Assembly: GCF_000684975.1 (NCBI RefSeq)
Contig: NZ_BAXZ01000004.1
Span: 310,001 to 374,000 of the forward strand
Direction of reading: 5' to 3'
From: Paraburkholderia acidipaludis NBRC 101816
GTDB lineage: Bacteria; Pseudomonadota; Gammaproteobacteria; Burkholderiales; Burkholderiaceae
DNA length: 64,000 nt
Shown: positions 52,969-61,824 of the stretch, piece by piece
Numbering within the stretch: position 1 is the stretch's first letter
How the letters are laid out: the number at the start of each line of letters is the position of its first letter
Position numbers and translations under genes: made by a program
The notes under the pieces: model-generated
What the model saw: only the letters and a program-made list of their open reading frames with translations
What the model was told of the DNA's origin: nothing
Databases searched by the model: none

Positions 52969-53718
52969 TCAGCGCGCCTCGGCCGCCCAGGCTTCGGCGT
53001 CCGCGCCGGCCGGAAGGCGCATCGGGCAAGACGGATCGGTGGCCGCGCGCCACACGGCTGCGGCGACGTCTTGTGACTCAGTGATCGGCGCGGACTGATC
53101 GCCCAGCCGCGCGAGCATCTGGCTGACGAGCTCGGCATAGGCTTCGTGTTCGAAGCCGTGAATATGGGCGCGCGCGTTCTCGCCGAAGCGGGTTCCCGGC
53201 GCACGGCCCGGCAGCACGAGGCGCACGCGCACGCCGAACGGCTCGAGCTCGATGGCCATCGACTCGGTGAAGGCGTTTACGGCCGCCTTGCTTGCGCGAT
53301 AGGCCGCGATGAGCGGCAGCGCCTTCAGTGTCACGCTCGACGTGACGTTCACGATCACGCCGGCCTTGCGCTGCCGGAACTGGGGCAGTACCGCTTGCGT
53401 CACGGCAATCGTGCCGATGGTGTTGGTCTCGAACACCGAACGCACCGATTCGAGCGGGACCAGTTCGGCGGGCGAAGCGGCGCCGAAGCCCGCGTTGTTG
53501 ACGAGGACGTCGATCGGGCCCGCGGCCTCGATGGCGAGGCGAATGCTTTCGGGGCGGGTGACGTCGAGCGCGAGCACGCGCAGACGGTCCGAGGGCGGCA
53601 GCACATCGGCCCGCGGCGTGCGCATCGTGGCGACGACGCGCCAGTCGCGCTCAAGAAAGTAACGCGCGATTTCGAGGCCGAAGCCAGAAGAGCAGCCGGT
53701 GATCAGCACGGTTTTCAC
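52969..53718 (-). CDS. SDR family oxidoreductase
   Basis: The 249-residue protein has TGCSSGFGLEIARYF, NNAGFG and catalytic AYRASKAAVNAF. It is divergent from the AraC regulator gene, 102 bp away, and upstream of the second SDR. The two likely form a small operon controlled by that regulator, perhaps for detoxifying a carbonyl compound. Confidence 0.88.
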   Translation of the reverse strand: MKTVLITGCSSGFGLEIARYFLERDWRVVATMRTPRADVLPPSDRLRVLALDVTRPESIRLAIEAAGPIDVLVNNAGFGAASPAELVPLESVRSVFETNTIGTIAVTQAVLPQFRQRKAGVIVNVTSSVTLKALPLIAAYRASKAAVNAFTESMAIELEPFGVRVRLVLPGRAPGTRFGENARAHIHGFEHEAYAELVSQMLARLGDQSAPITESQDVAAAVWRAATDPSCPMRLPAGADAEAWAAEAR

Positions 53719-53820
53719 GAAAACTCCTGCGAGAGCGGTTGAGGTAGGCTCCTACGATAGATCGCCGAGGCCGTACTTGCTACAATCGATCATCCGAATT
53801 TCATTTGCAGGAGTCCGGTC

Positions 53821-54738
53821 ATGATCGACCCATTGGCTGAAGTGGTGATGCTGCTGCAGCCCAGCGCCCGGTTCTCCAAGCTGGTTCACGGCGCGAGCCC
53901 CTGGCGCATCAGCCGGTCGGATGCCGGCGAGCCGTTCTACTGCGTCATCCTGGAGGGCGGGTGCCGCATCGCGATCGACGGGCACGAGCCGATCGAATTG
54001 CTCTCGGGCGACTTCGTGCTCATTCCCGCGGCCTACGGCGTCGCCATGTCCAGCCTCGAAGCGCCGCCGCCGGGTGTCGAGACCCTGGCGCCGGTCGCGC
54101 TGGGCAACGGGGAATACCGGCTGGGCGCCGGGAATAGCCCGATCGACACGCGCATGATGGCCGGCCACTGCAGTTTCGGTTCGCCGGATGCGCTCCTGCT
54201 GGTCTCGCTGCTGCCGCAGATCGTGCATGTGCGCGGCGAGCAGCGGCTGGCCACGCTCGTGCAACTCGTGCGCGAGGAGTCACGCGATCAGCGGCCCGCG
54301 CGCGAAGTGGTGCTCTCGCGGCTGCTGGAGGTGCTGCTCATCGAAGCGCTGCGATCGGCCGCCGGCACTGGCGCGTCGCCAGGCCTCGTGCGCGGGCTCG
54401 CCGACGGCCGCCTTGCTGCCGCGATTCGCGGGATGCACGAGCATCCCGCGCACGCGTGGACGGTTGCCGAACTCGCGAAAGAGACCGCGCTCTCCCGCTC
54501 GACCTTTTTCGAGCGTTTCAACCGCTCAGTGGGTGTGGCGCCCATGGAATATCTGCTGACCTGGCGCATGGCGCTTGCCAAGGACTGGCTGCGCCGTCGT
54601 GAAGGCCGTATCGCCGAGATCGCGGAGCGCGTGGGCTATAGCTCGGCCAGCACCTTCAGCGTGGCCTTTACGCGGCACGTCGGCAGACCGCCTGCGCAGT
54701 ACGCGCGCGAGGAGAGGGCGGCGACGAACGGCGCTTGA
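53821..54738 (+). CDS. AraC family transcriptional regulator
   Basis: The 305-residue protein has an N-terminal cupin-type domain (residues about 10-190; CRIAIDGHEPIELLSGDFVL) and a C-terminal double helix-turn-helix (about 205-300; TVAELAKETALSRSTFFERF and IAEIAERVGYSSASTFSVAF). Divergent placement suggests activation of the SDR pair. Inducer unknown. Confidence 0.92.
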   Translation: MIDPLAEVVMLLQPSARFSKLVHGASPWRISRSDAGEPFYCVILEGGCRIAIDGHEPIELLSGDFVLIPAAYGVAMSSLEAPPPGVETLAPVALGNGEYRLGAGNSPIDTRMMAGHCSFGSPDALLLVSLLPQIVHVRGEQRLATLVQLVREESRDQRPAREVVLSRLLEVLLIEALRSAAGTGASPGLVRGLADGRLAAAIRGMHEHPAHAWTVAELAKETALSRSTFFERFNRSVGVAPMEYLLTWRMALAKDWLRRREGRIAEIAERVGYSSASTFSVAFTRHVGRPPAQYAREERAATNGA

Positions 54739-54758
54739 GTGCCCGTTTTCGCCCGCGG

Positions 54759-55973
54759 CTAGGGCTGCCGTGCCGACGGGCAACGCTCTTGCCAGCAGCG
54801 CAAGCCGAACAGCGGTGCGAGCCCATAAGCATGGTCGAGCATGTCCGACTGCAGGCGTTCGTACGGCTCCCAGTGCGTTTCGTCGAGGTAGAGAAAAATC
54901 TCCAGCGCGATGCCAGGCTGGTTCGACTGCAGCACGCGAATCACGAGCGGCCGGTCGCGGCGAACCGCCGGATGATCGCGAAGATGCGCGCCCAGATAGA
55001 GACGATACAGGCCGAGGTTCGTGCGGCGCTGGCCGTCCTCGGGCGCAAACGCCGCGAGGGGCCGGTCGATGTCGTTGCGTAGCCGCTGGAGCAGCGCCTC
55101 GTCGGGAAAGCAGACCGTGTCGGTGTCGAAATGAATCGCATGCCTGACGCGCCGGTTGCCCGCCTCGACCATGCCGCGCCAGTTCTTCATGCTGTTCGTT
55201 AGCAGGACATAGCTTGGCAGCATGACGATCGAGTTGTCGAAGTTCTGCACCTTGATGGTGTTCAGCGCAATGTCGATCACGGTGCCGTCCGCCACGAAAC
55301 CTGGCACTTCTATCCAGTCGCCCACCCGCACCATGTCGTAGACGGTGAGCTGAATGCTGGCCACGAAGCCGAGCAGCGAGTCGCGGAAGATGATGATCAG
55401 CAGCGCCGTCATCGCGCTCACGCCGGTAAGGAAGTAGGCGGGCGAGCGTTCGAGCAGCACGGAGACCGCGGCGATCAGCGCGATCACGTAAAGCACGATG
55501 GTGGCGATCTGCAGGAAGCTCTTGATCGGCCGCTCGCTCGCGGAAGGAAAGTGGCTGTAACGTTCGCCGACACTGTCGAGGAGCGCGAGCGCGGCGCGCA
55601 GGAGCGTGTACACCATGTAGCAGGCCGCGAGCAGGGCCAGGGGATGCCCGAGCGCCGCGATCAGCGGGAACGTGAGGCCCGAAAGCATGGGTGCCGCCGC
55701 GTAGACGATCATGGCGGGCACGAGCGGCGCGAGCCGATGGAACACCTTGTAGCGCTCGGCGGCGCGCAGCCACTTGCGCCTGGGCTGGCGCGCGAGACGG
55801 CCGACGATCATCAGCATGATCGCGCGCGTGGCGTAGTAGCAGATCGCGCTCGCCAGCAGAATCGCGAGCAGGAGCGCCGCGACGAGCAGAACCGCAACCC
55901 ACGTGCTGTCGGTATAAACGTGGAAGTGATGCCAGTCCGGCCCGCCCTCGATGCGTAGCGACCTGTCGAACAT
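54759..55973 (-). CDS. MscS family mechanosensitive channel (YbdG-like)
   Basis: The 404-residue protein has about five N-terminal membrane segments and an MscS core (LLGFVASIQLTVYDMVRVGDW, VDGTVIDIALNTIKVQNFDN). Length and the long cytosolic C-terminal domain resemble E. coli YbdG, a channel for osmotic downshift. It converges on the AraC gene with a 20-bp gap. Confidence 0.88.
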   Translation of the reverse strand: MFDRSLRIEGGPDWHHFHVYTDSTWVAVLLVAALLLAILLASAICYYATRAIMLMIVGRLARQPRRKWLRAAERYKVFHRLAPLVPAMIVYAAAPMLSGLTFPLIAALGHPLALLAACYMVYTLLRAALALLDSVGERYSHFPSASERPIKSFLQIATIVLYVIALIAAVSVLLERSPAYFLTGVSAMTALLIIIFRDSLLGFVASIQLTVYDMVRVGDWIEVPGFVADGTVIDIALNTIKVQNFDNSIVMLPSYVLLTNSMKNWRGMVEAGNRRVRHAIHFDTDTVCFPDEALLQRLRNDIDRPLAAFAPEDGQRRTNLGLYRLYLGAHLRDHPAVRRDRPLVIRVLQSNQPGIALEIFLYLDETHWEPYERLQSDMLDHAYGLAPLFGLRCWQERCPSARQP

Positions 55974-56110
55974 AGATCCTCCCCATGCCAGCGAACCCGC
56001 GAACCCATTTTGCCGGGCATGTCCGGTTCGGCCATTATGCTAACCCCCAGGCGACTCGACAAGTCGAGCGTCGTTTATATTCGGGAGGGCTTATGGTTGT
56101 CCGGATGAGA

Positions 56111-57301
56111 TCAGTTCGCGGGCGAAGGGCGGCGGCTTTGACGCTTTCCTTCGCAGATGCCGAGTGTAAAGACGGCCAGCGCGCCGCTCGCGATTGCGAG
56201 CGGCCACATCAGGGTGTCGTTTCCGAATGCCTTCATCGCCGCGCCCGCGACGAGCGGCCCGACGATCGAACTGGACGTGAACGCCAGCGACACGAGGCGC
56301 ATGTTCCGGATGAGCGCTGCTTTCTCGCTGCACGCCGCGGCGTACATGCCAAGTGTGATGAATGCGCTATTCATGCCTCCGACTACGAGGCCGCTCGCGG
56401 GAACCCACCACGTCATGGGCGTGGCGAGCGTGAAAGCGAGCAGCGCCAGCGTGCTCGCCGTCGCGCACACGATCACCGTCGATCCCAAACCCGCACGGTC
56501 GGCAAGCCAGCCCACCGGAAATTGCAGCGCCATCCCGCCCAGGCCGAGGCACGACAGCAGCAGGGCCGTTTGCGCGGCGCTCATTCCGCGCGCACCGGCA
56601 TAGAGCGGGAAGAGGCCATATAACGCGCCGTCGCTGATGCCGCCCACGGCTACCACGATCATGCCGAGGCACACCAGCGAGCTGACCGGCGTGTTCCGGG
56701 CGCTTTCGTGAGCGTGCGCCTCACGGGCAACGGGACCTGGCGGATGCGCCGATGCGCTCAACCAGAGCGGGATTGCTGCGACGCAGGTAAACGACAGGCC
56801 GGCGGCCATCGTGACGGGCCCGTCCGGACCGCACCATGCGGCGAGTGCCGGCGCAATGACGCCGGCACTCGCGATCAGCGTTTCATGCACGCCGACCACG
56901 CGGCCGCTCCATGCTTCGGGAACCAGACTATACAGCCACGATTCGTTGGCGATCCAGCGCAGGCCAATGCCCAGCCCGGTCAGAATGCCGGGCACGATCC
57001 AGAGCGGCCACGACAGCCAGCTGATGGCCGAAAACGCGACGACACTGGCCGCGAGCCCGAGCGATACCGTTCTCCGCGCGCCGATTCGCGCCACGAGAGC
57101 CGGGGCTGCCACGAGGCCCGCGAGCATGCCAGTCCATTGCGAGGCGGCGAAGAGGCCGGCTCGCGGCGCGTCGAGGCCTTGATGCGCGAGCCAGACCGGC
57201 AGCACGATGAAGCCGATGCCGAACTGGCCGATTTGCGCGAGCGTCGACACGGCGGTCAGTGCGGCGATGACCGGCCAGCGCACCGGCGCCGGCGATTTCA
57301 C
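56111..57301 (-). CDS. MFS transporter
   Basis: The 396-residue protein has 12 hydrophobic segments in the YbjJ/YcaD-like style (IGFIVLPVWLAHQG, GIGLRWIANESWLY). It starts with GTG inside the stop of the MarR-type gene (GTGA), so both are co-translated. It is probably an efflux carrier for the compound sensed by that regulator. Confidence 0.88.
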   Translation of the reverse strand: MKSPAPVRWPVIAALTAVSTLAQIGQFGIGFIVLPVWLAHQGLDAPRAGLFAASQWTGMLAGLVAAPALVARIGARRTVSLGLAASVVAFSAISWLSWPLWIVPGILTGLGIGLRWIANESWLYSLVPEAWSGRVVGVHETLIASAGVIAPALAAWCGPDGPVTMAAGLSFTCVAAIPLWLSASAHPPGPVAREAHAHESARNTPVSSLVCLGMIVVAVGGISDGALYGLFPLYAGARGMSAAQTALLLSCLGLGGMALQFPVGWLADRAGLGSTVIVCATASTLALLAFTLATPMTWWVPASGLVVGGMNSAFITLGMYAAACSEKAALIRNMRLVSLAFTSSSIVGPLVAGAAMKAFGNDTLMWPLAIASGALAVFTLGICEGKRQSRRPSPAN

Positions 57302-57831
57302 GACCCGCCCCGGGCCGGCATGGGTAAGCCCGCTTCACGGCATTCGATCGGGCAGCCCGCCTCGAGGCACGGCCCTTCGTCGCAAAAGCGGCAGAGCTGC
57401 ATCGCATGCGCAGGGTCGCGCGTTTCGTGCCAGAGCATCTTGATCAGCAAGTTTTCGAGCGCCTTACGCTCAGCACTGTCGAGATGGCCCACGATGCGTG
57501 TGAGCAGGTTTTCGCGCGCGCTCTGCAGGCGCTTCACTTCGCGTCGGCCGGCGCCGGTCAGCGCGAGCGCAACGGAACGTTTGTCGAGACCGGTGCGTTT
57601 CTCGACGAGACCGGCGCCGGCCAGGCCGGCTACGGCGCGCACGGCCGCCGGATGCGACAGCGCGACGGCATCGCGCAGCAGTTCGATCGACGCGTCCGGA
57701 TACTGGCCGATTGCGTTGAGCAGCGCCCGCGCGGTGGGTCCGGCGAGGGCGGGAAGGGTGTTCAGCGCATCCATCTCGTCCGTGACCAGCAGGGCAAGCG
57801 CACCGAGCAGATTTTCCGGACGCAGCGTCAT
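57298..57831 (-). CDS. MarR family regulator with C-terminal Cys cluster
   Basis: The 177-residue protein has a winged helix (about residues 20-105, with ALSHPAAVRAVAGLAGAGLV and GLDKRSVALALTGAG). The tail holds five Cys in LCRFCDEGPCLEAGCPIEC, a likely metal or redox site that is unusual for MarR proteins. It is coupled to the MFS gene and has an inverted repeat just upstream, consistent with self-repression. The start at 57831 is chosen; the frame runs 27 bp further. Confidence 0.82.
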   Translation of the reverse strand: MTLRPENLLGALALLVTDEMDALNTLPALAGPTARALLNAIGQYPDASIELLRDAVALSHPAAVRAVAGLAGAGLVEKRTGLDKRSVALALTGAGRREVKRLQSARENLLTRIVGHLDSAERKALENLLIKMLWHETRDPAHAMQLCRFCDEGPCLEAGCPIECREAGLPMPARGGS

Positions 57832-57840
57832 TGGAGCCCC

Positions 57841-57882
57841 CAAATATATGCATCGCACACATATGCAGTTTGCACATATTTG
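57841..57882. promoter_or_regulatory. inverted repeat at the MarR gene promoter
   Basis: CAAATATATGCA (57841-57852) and TGCACATATTTG (57871-57882) are inverted repeats with one mismatch, and ATATGCA also recurs at 57861-57867. The A/T-rich site begins 10 bp upstream of the MarR start and is likely its operator. Confidence 0.65.
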
Positions 57883-57986
57883 GCGGGAAGCGCAAGAACG
57901 CCGTATGGCACTCGCCCGGTGAGGATGGACTAGACTGATCCGGATTGAGCCGTGCGGTTGCCCGCCCTGCCGCGATGGAGGAAGAC

Positions 57987-59864
57987 GTGAACAACAGTAT
58001 CCGCTACGCCCGCCGGATGGCGATCTTCCCGCAGATCAACGACTTCTATCATATCGACTCGTGCGCGGACCCAACCGACCCCGCGTCGATGCTTTTGCCG
58101 CGCGTTGCCGAAGTCGTGCGCCGCCTGCGTGTGCACTACGACGACGCACGGGTCATCTTCTGCCTGCCAGGCGATTTTCTCCATCCCTCGTGGCTGAGCC
58201 GGATTCATCACGGGGCGCAGATGGTCGACGTGCTGATGGAGGCGGGCGTCGACGTGGTGACGTTAGGAAACCATGAGTTCGATTTCGATCCGCACTTTAC
58301 GCCGGCTCACCTGATAGAGGCGATCACCCGCAGCGGGCGCATGACTTCAAACCGGTTCGCGCCGGGCGGAAGGAAGATCACGTGGATGGCTTCGAACCGG
58401 CTGCCGTGGGAGTCGTCGCGGGTGCAACCGCCGCCGGAAACGAGAGAGGCGATCGACCGGCTGGTCCTGCCCGACGCGCTTTATATCAGAGTTGCGAACG
58501 ATCACGTTATCGCGTTGTTCGGGCTGATGAAAGACGGCTGCTATGAAGGCTTTTTCGAAGCGGGCGACTCGCTTTATCGTTGCGCGGATTTGATCAGGCT
58601 TGCGAAGAACGAACATATCGACGGACATGGATGGGTCCGCCCAAGCGACTTTTCATTCGTCGCGATGACACATCAGGATCTGGATGTCGATCGGCAAATG
58701 GTGGACCGGTGCCCGCAAGTGCGGCTCGTCATAGGCGGGCACGATCACGAGGTCGAGGAGCCCGAAAACCGCCCGACCCTCTGGAACGGCGAGCCGTCGA
58801 GGTCGTTGATCGTCAAAGCGAAGTCCAATGCAAGAACGATGTGTGTCAGCTTCGTCAACTGGTTTCCGGCATCTGAAGCGTCGGAACTGTTCGAGCGCTA
58901 CGGCGGCATGGAAGGCGCCGTGAAAATGGTGGGCAAGTTCAATCTGGACCAGATGCTGCGAACGATGTTGCTCAACAGTCCAGACCGGCTGAAACAAGGC
59001 GGCGCGGTCTTTCGCGATCTCCAGGACGATGTGCTGCGGGACGTGCGAAAGACGCTGAATGCCCATGTGTTCGACAACAAGAGCGGCGGGCTTGCCGGCT
59101 TCACGCTGGACGGCTCCTGGACGCTCGACATGCAGGATGCTCGCCTGCAAAAACTCGTTGTGGCGCACGCGCCGACGAAGCGGCGCATCGAACACTGGCT
59201 CGCGCTGACGAAGCCTTATGTGACCGATCTCGTCGAAGCGCCATGCACGCTGGTCATTGAAGACTCGGTCGTCAGGCGCCGCAGCAGCAACTTTGGGAAT
59301 TTCGTCGCGGACGTGGTCAGCGGGCGCCAGCTGGCGCGCGGGGGAAATCGGCAGATCGTGGATATCGGACTCGTCAATGCGGGGAGTTTCCGCATCCAGC
59401 GGAATATCGCCAAAGGAGAAATGATGACCACCCGAACGCTGGGTGACATCTTTCTTCACGACAACCGTATCGTCGTTTTTCCGCAGGTTCCCGGGGAGAC
59501 GGTACGCAAGATGATCGAATTGACGCTGACGCGTCTGGGCGCCAGGCGCGAGGAGGGGGATGGGCATTTCCTGCAGATCTCCGGCCTGGCGGTACGCAAT
59601 CGCGCGGGCGGATCGCCGGAGATCTTTGTCCAGGACGGGAGCGGTGCGCGCGTCGCTCTGCAGAACGAACAAACATACCGGGTAGCGACCACCGCCTACC
59701 TGGCGACCAACGCCGCGAGTCCCTTCAAGATGTATTTCGATGACCTTATGGGTGCCGACGCGGAGCCTTGCATTCGCACGGCTGTCGAGCGGGAACTGCT
59801 TGCGTTGGGGCGTGACTTGCGGCTGGCGGATGAGGATCGCTGGCTGGAACCGGATCGCCCGTGA
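57987..59864 (+). CDS. UshA-like metallophosphoesterase/5'-nucleotidase
   Basis: From a GTG 4 nt after GGAGGA the protein has 625 residues. The metal sites are NDFYHID, PGDFLHPS, GNHEFD and GGHDHEVE; the C-terminal nucleotidase domain has NFVADVV and VNAGSFRI. No signal peptide is present, unlike periplasmic UshA, so a cytoplasmic role is likely. GC content is visibly lower than in the neighbours, which may reflect transfer. The substrate is unknown. Confidence 0.83.
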   Translation: MNNSIRYARRMAIFPQINDFYHIDSCADPTDPASMLLPRVAEVVRRLRVHYDDARVIFCLPGDFLHPSWLSRIHHGAQMVDVLMEAGVDVVTLGNHEFDFDPHFTPAHLIEAITRSGRMTSNRFAPGGRKITWMASNRLPWESSRVQPPPETREAIDRLVLPDALYIRVANDHVIALFGLMKDGCYEGFFEAGDSLYRCADLIRLAKNEHIDGHGWVRPSDFSFVAMTHQDLDVDRQMVDRCPQVRLVIGGHDHEVEEPENRPTLWNGEPSRSLIVKAKSNARTMCVSFVNWFPASEASELFERYGGMEGAVKMVGKFNLDQMLRTMLLNSPDRLKQGGAVFRDLQDDVLRDVRKTLNAHVFDNKSGGLAGFTLDGSWTLDMQDARLQKLVVAHAPTKRRIEHWLALTKPYVTDLVEAPCTLVIEDSVVRRRSSNFGNFVADVVSGRQLARGGNRQIVDIGLVNAGSFRIQRNIAKGEMMTTRTLGDIFLHDNRIVVFPQVPGETVRKMIELTLTRLGARREEGDGHFLQISGLAVRNRAGGSPEIFVQDGSGARVALQNEQTYRVATTAYLATNAASPFKMYFDDLMGADAEPCIRTAVERELLALGRDLRLADEDRWLEPDRP

Positions 59865-60320
59865 CGACGGGGGCGAGGGTAGCGGCGAGGCCGGCCGCAA
59901 GCCCGGTATGGCGTTCGAAAAGCGCCTTGAGTTCAGGACGCAGTCCATCGCCGCGTTGTGCGGCAAGCGCATGGAGCGAGAGAAAAGGCAGCATGATTGG
60001 ACTCCAGGCAATGAAGGCCAGGTCAGCGCTACGCCAATGGCCCGATCTATCGTGCGATCGCATGGAGAAGATAGGGCTGAGGGTTGGCGCAGGCACTCCG
60101 ATTCTTGCTGTCTGATTACTACGGACACCAGCTTAAGCGGGTGACTGTTATCGGTCTGCCCAGCCGGTCTCGTCGAAGGAGAGCGCCGTTTCGCCCTGGG
60201 ACGGCAGGCCGCCGACGGCGCGCAGCATGTCTGCATGTCGCCTCCTCGCCAGCAAGCCAATGTCCGGGCACGCATTGTGCTGTGGCTCTGCAAAGTTACG
60301 CGTGCATGGAGCCCGGCGAC
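59865..60320. other. 456-bp gap without a confident gene
   Basis: A reverse-strand frame around 59865-60030 encodes ADLAFIAWSPIMLPFLSLHA and LKALFERHTGLAAGLA, which reads like protein rather than shadow, but no start signal or family was recognised; it may be a gene remnant. The rest shows no gene. Confidence 0.3.
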
Positions 60321-61244
60321 ATGATGTTGTGGAAAAATTGCCTTGCCGCCGTCCTGTGCGCCGCTGCTGCCGCGTTCGTGCCCGCGGGCGCGCAGACGCA
60401 GGTGCAGGGGGTGGTGCGGCCCGCGGTTTCGGCCTCGCAACCGGTGGTGCACGCCGTTCCTTTGAACCCGCCCGCGTCCGCGCCATCGCCCGTGCCACGG
60501 CCGGCGCCATCGCCAGCACCGCAGCCTGCTCAGCAGCCTGCTGCGAAGCCGGTTGAAAAGCAGGCTGAAAAGCCGGCTCATAAGCCCGCACATAAGCATG
60601 TGCACGAGCCGACTCGTAAGCCTGCTCCGCAGCCCGCCGTGCAGTCGGCACCTCCTATTCTTCCTGAGCCCGCGCCGCAGCCGGTGGAACGAGCAGCACC
60701 GCAGCCCTACGCGCAACCAGTGCCGGCGCCGCAGCCAGTACCGCAGCCTTACCCACAGCCCGCGCCGGCACCGCAACCCTACACGTCACCAGCGCCAGCA
60801 CCGCAATCCGCTTCACAACCCGTCGTCAACTGGACGCTGCAGGTCATCCGTGACGGCCGGCAGATCGACTCGTTCGACGGCTCGGCGGCGGTCGGTCAGG
60901 CGCGGACCAACACGCATCACAAGCTCGTCACGCACGACGTCGGCTGCAGGAACCAGCCCGCGGGCAGTATCGACCTGCAGCGCACCATCACGGTCACGCC
61001 GCAGCGGGCGGACCCGAGCGCGGCGGTTCTCGCCATCGAGGCGCAGGAGACGGTCGAAAGCGATACCACGCCCCGAACCCGGGAGGGCTGCAAGCTGCCG
61101 CCGCAGCCGAGCGAGGTGCGCGCCAGCCATCCGGGGCTGATCGTGCCGGCGGGTCAATGGGTCGAGTGGCAAATCGTCAGCCAGGATCCTTCGCTGCTGT
61201 ACCGGGTGCGTGCGAGCATTGCACCGCCGCCCGCGCAGCCTTGA
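60321..61244 (+). CDS. exported proline-rich protein of unknown function
   Basis: The 307-residue precursor has a signal peptide (cut near PAGAQ) and a long linker of PAPQP, KPAHKP and similar repeats (about residues 45-170). The C-terminal domain (VVNWTLQVIRDGRQIDSFDG, HHKLVTHDVGC, EGCKLPP) has two Cys that could pair. The linker resembles those that span the periplasm or cell wall. GGAG precedes the ATG by 9 nt. Confidence 0.7.
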   Translation: MMLWKNCLAAVLCAAAAAFVPAGAQTQVQGVVRPAVSASQPVVHAVPLNPPASAPSPVPRPAPSPAPQPAQQPAAKPVEKQAEKPAHKPAHKHVHEPTRKPAPQPAVQSAPPILPEPAPQPVERAAPQPYAQPVPAPQPVPQPYPQPAPAPQPYTSPAPAPQSASQPVVNWTLQVIRDGRQIDSFDGSAAVGQARTNTHHKLVTHDVGCRNQPAGSIDLQRTITVTPQRADPSAAVLAIEAQETVESDTTPRTREGCKLPPQPSEVRASHPGLIVPAGQWVEWQIVSQDPSLLYRVRASIAPPPAQP

Positions 61245-61353
61245 TGGAAAGCGCCACGCTGGAATGCCCCAATCGCGGTGTAGTATTCCGCCGTAGCTTC
61301 GCTATGGTTCGAGTTCGCCGACAATCAAACGCATCCGGACGGGGAAACACATC

Positions 61354-61755
61354 ATGTCAGGCGAGTGGAAGCGCCGCCTCCAGCTTTTTGCCCAGCGTTT
61401 CTGGCAGCCCACCAGTGCGTGCATGACCTGCATGCCGGGAAGCTGGGGCAATGTCATGAGTCTTGCCCACTGGGCGATCGCTCTCCAGACGGGCCTGTTC
61501 ACCGGCATTCTGGCCGTACTTCTGACGTTTACGCCCGCGCGAAAACTCTATGCGCATCGATACGGCAATGCGCTGATCGTCGGCTGTCTGACGACGATAG
61601 GCGACGCCTACTCGCACAAGAGCCACTACCGCATCCCCGTTGTCGAGCACATCGCAACAGGGGTCATGTCCGGACTGCTCGCGCTGGCCGCCTCCTGGCT
61701 CCTTGAAGATCGCGCGCGGCGCATCCGGGCGGCCTGGTCGCGGGTTTTCGGATAG
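61354..61755 (+). CDS. hypothetical membrane protein, 133 aa
   Basis: The protein has two or three hydrophobic segments (ALQTGLFTGILAVLLTF, GNALIVGCLTTIGDAYS, ATGVMSGLLALAASWLL) with an N-terminal SACMTCMPGSW motif holding two Cys. No family was recognised. GGGGA lies 8 nt before the ATG. It is convergent with mqo across a hairpin. Confidence 0.72.
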   Translation: MSGEWKRRLQLFAQRFWQPTSACMTCMPGSWGNVMSLAHWAIALQTGLFTGILAVLLTFTPARKLYAHRYGNALIVGCLTTIGDAYSHKSHYRIPVVEHIATGVMSGLLALAASWLLEDRARRIRAAWSRVFG

Positions 61756-61760
61756 CTCGT

Positions 61761-61795
61761 CCTTTGGCCCGGAGACATGGCCGCCGGGCCAAAGG
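61761..61795. terminator. bidirectional hairpin between the membrane protein gene and mqo
   Basis: CCTTTGGCCCGG (61761-61772) and CCGGGCCAAAGG (61784-61795) form a perfect 12-bp stem with an 11-nt loop in the 69-bp gap between convergent genes. Confidence 0.7.
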
Positions 61796-61824
61796 ATGGG
61801 GCAGGCGCAGACCGGAAGCGCGGC

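Noticed and set aside
60727..60830. Short DNA repeats in the Pro-rich gene as a CRISPR or satellite
   Set aside because: The repetition follows from PAPQP codons inside an open frame; there are no constant repeats with unique spacers.
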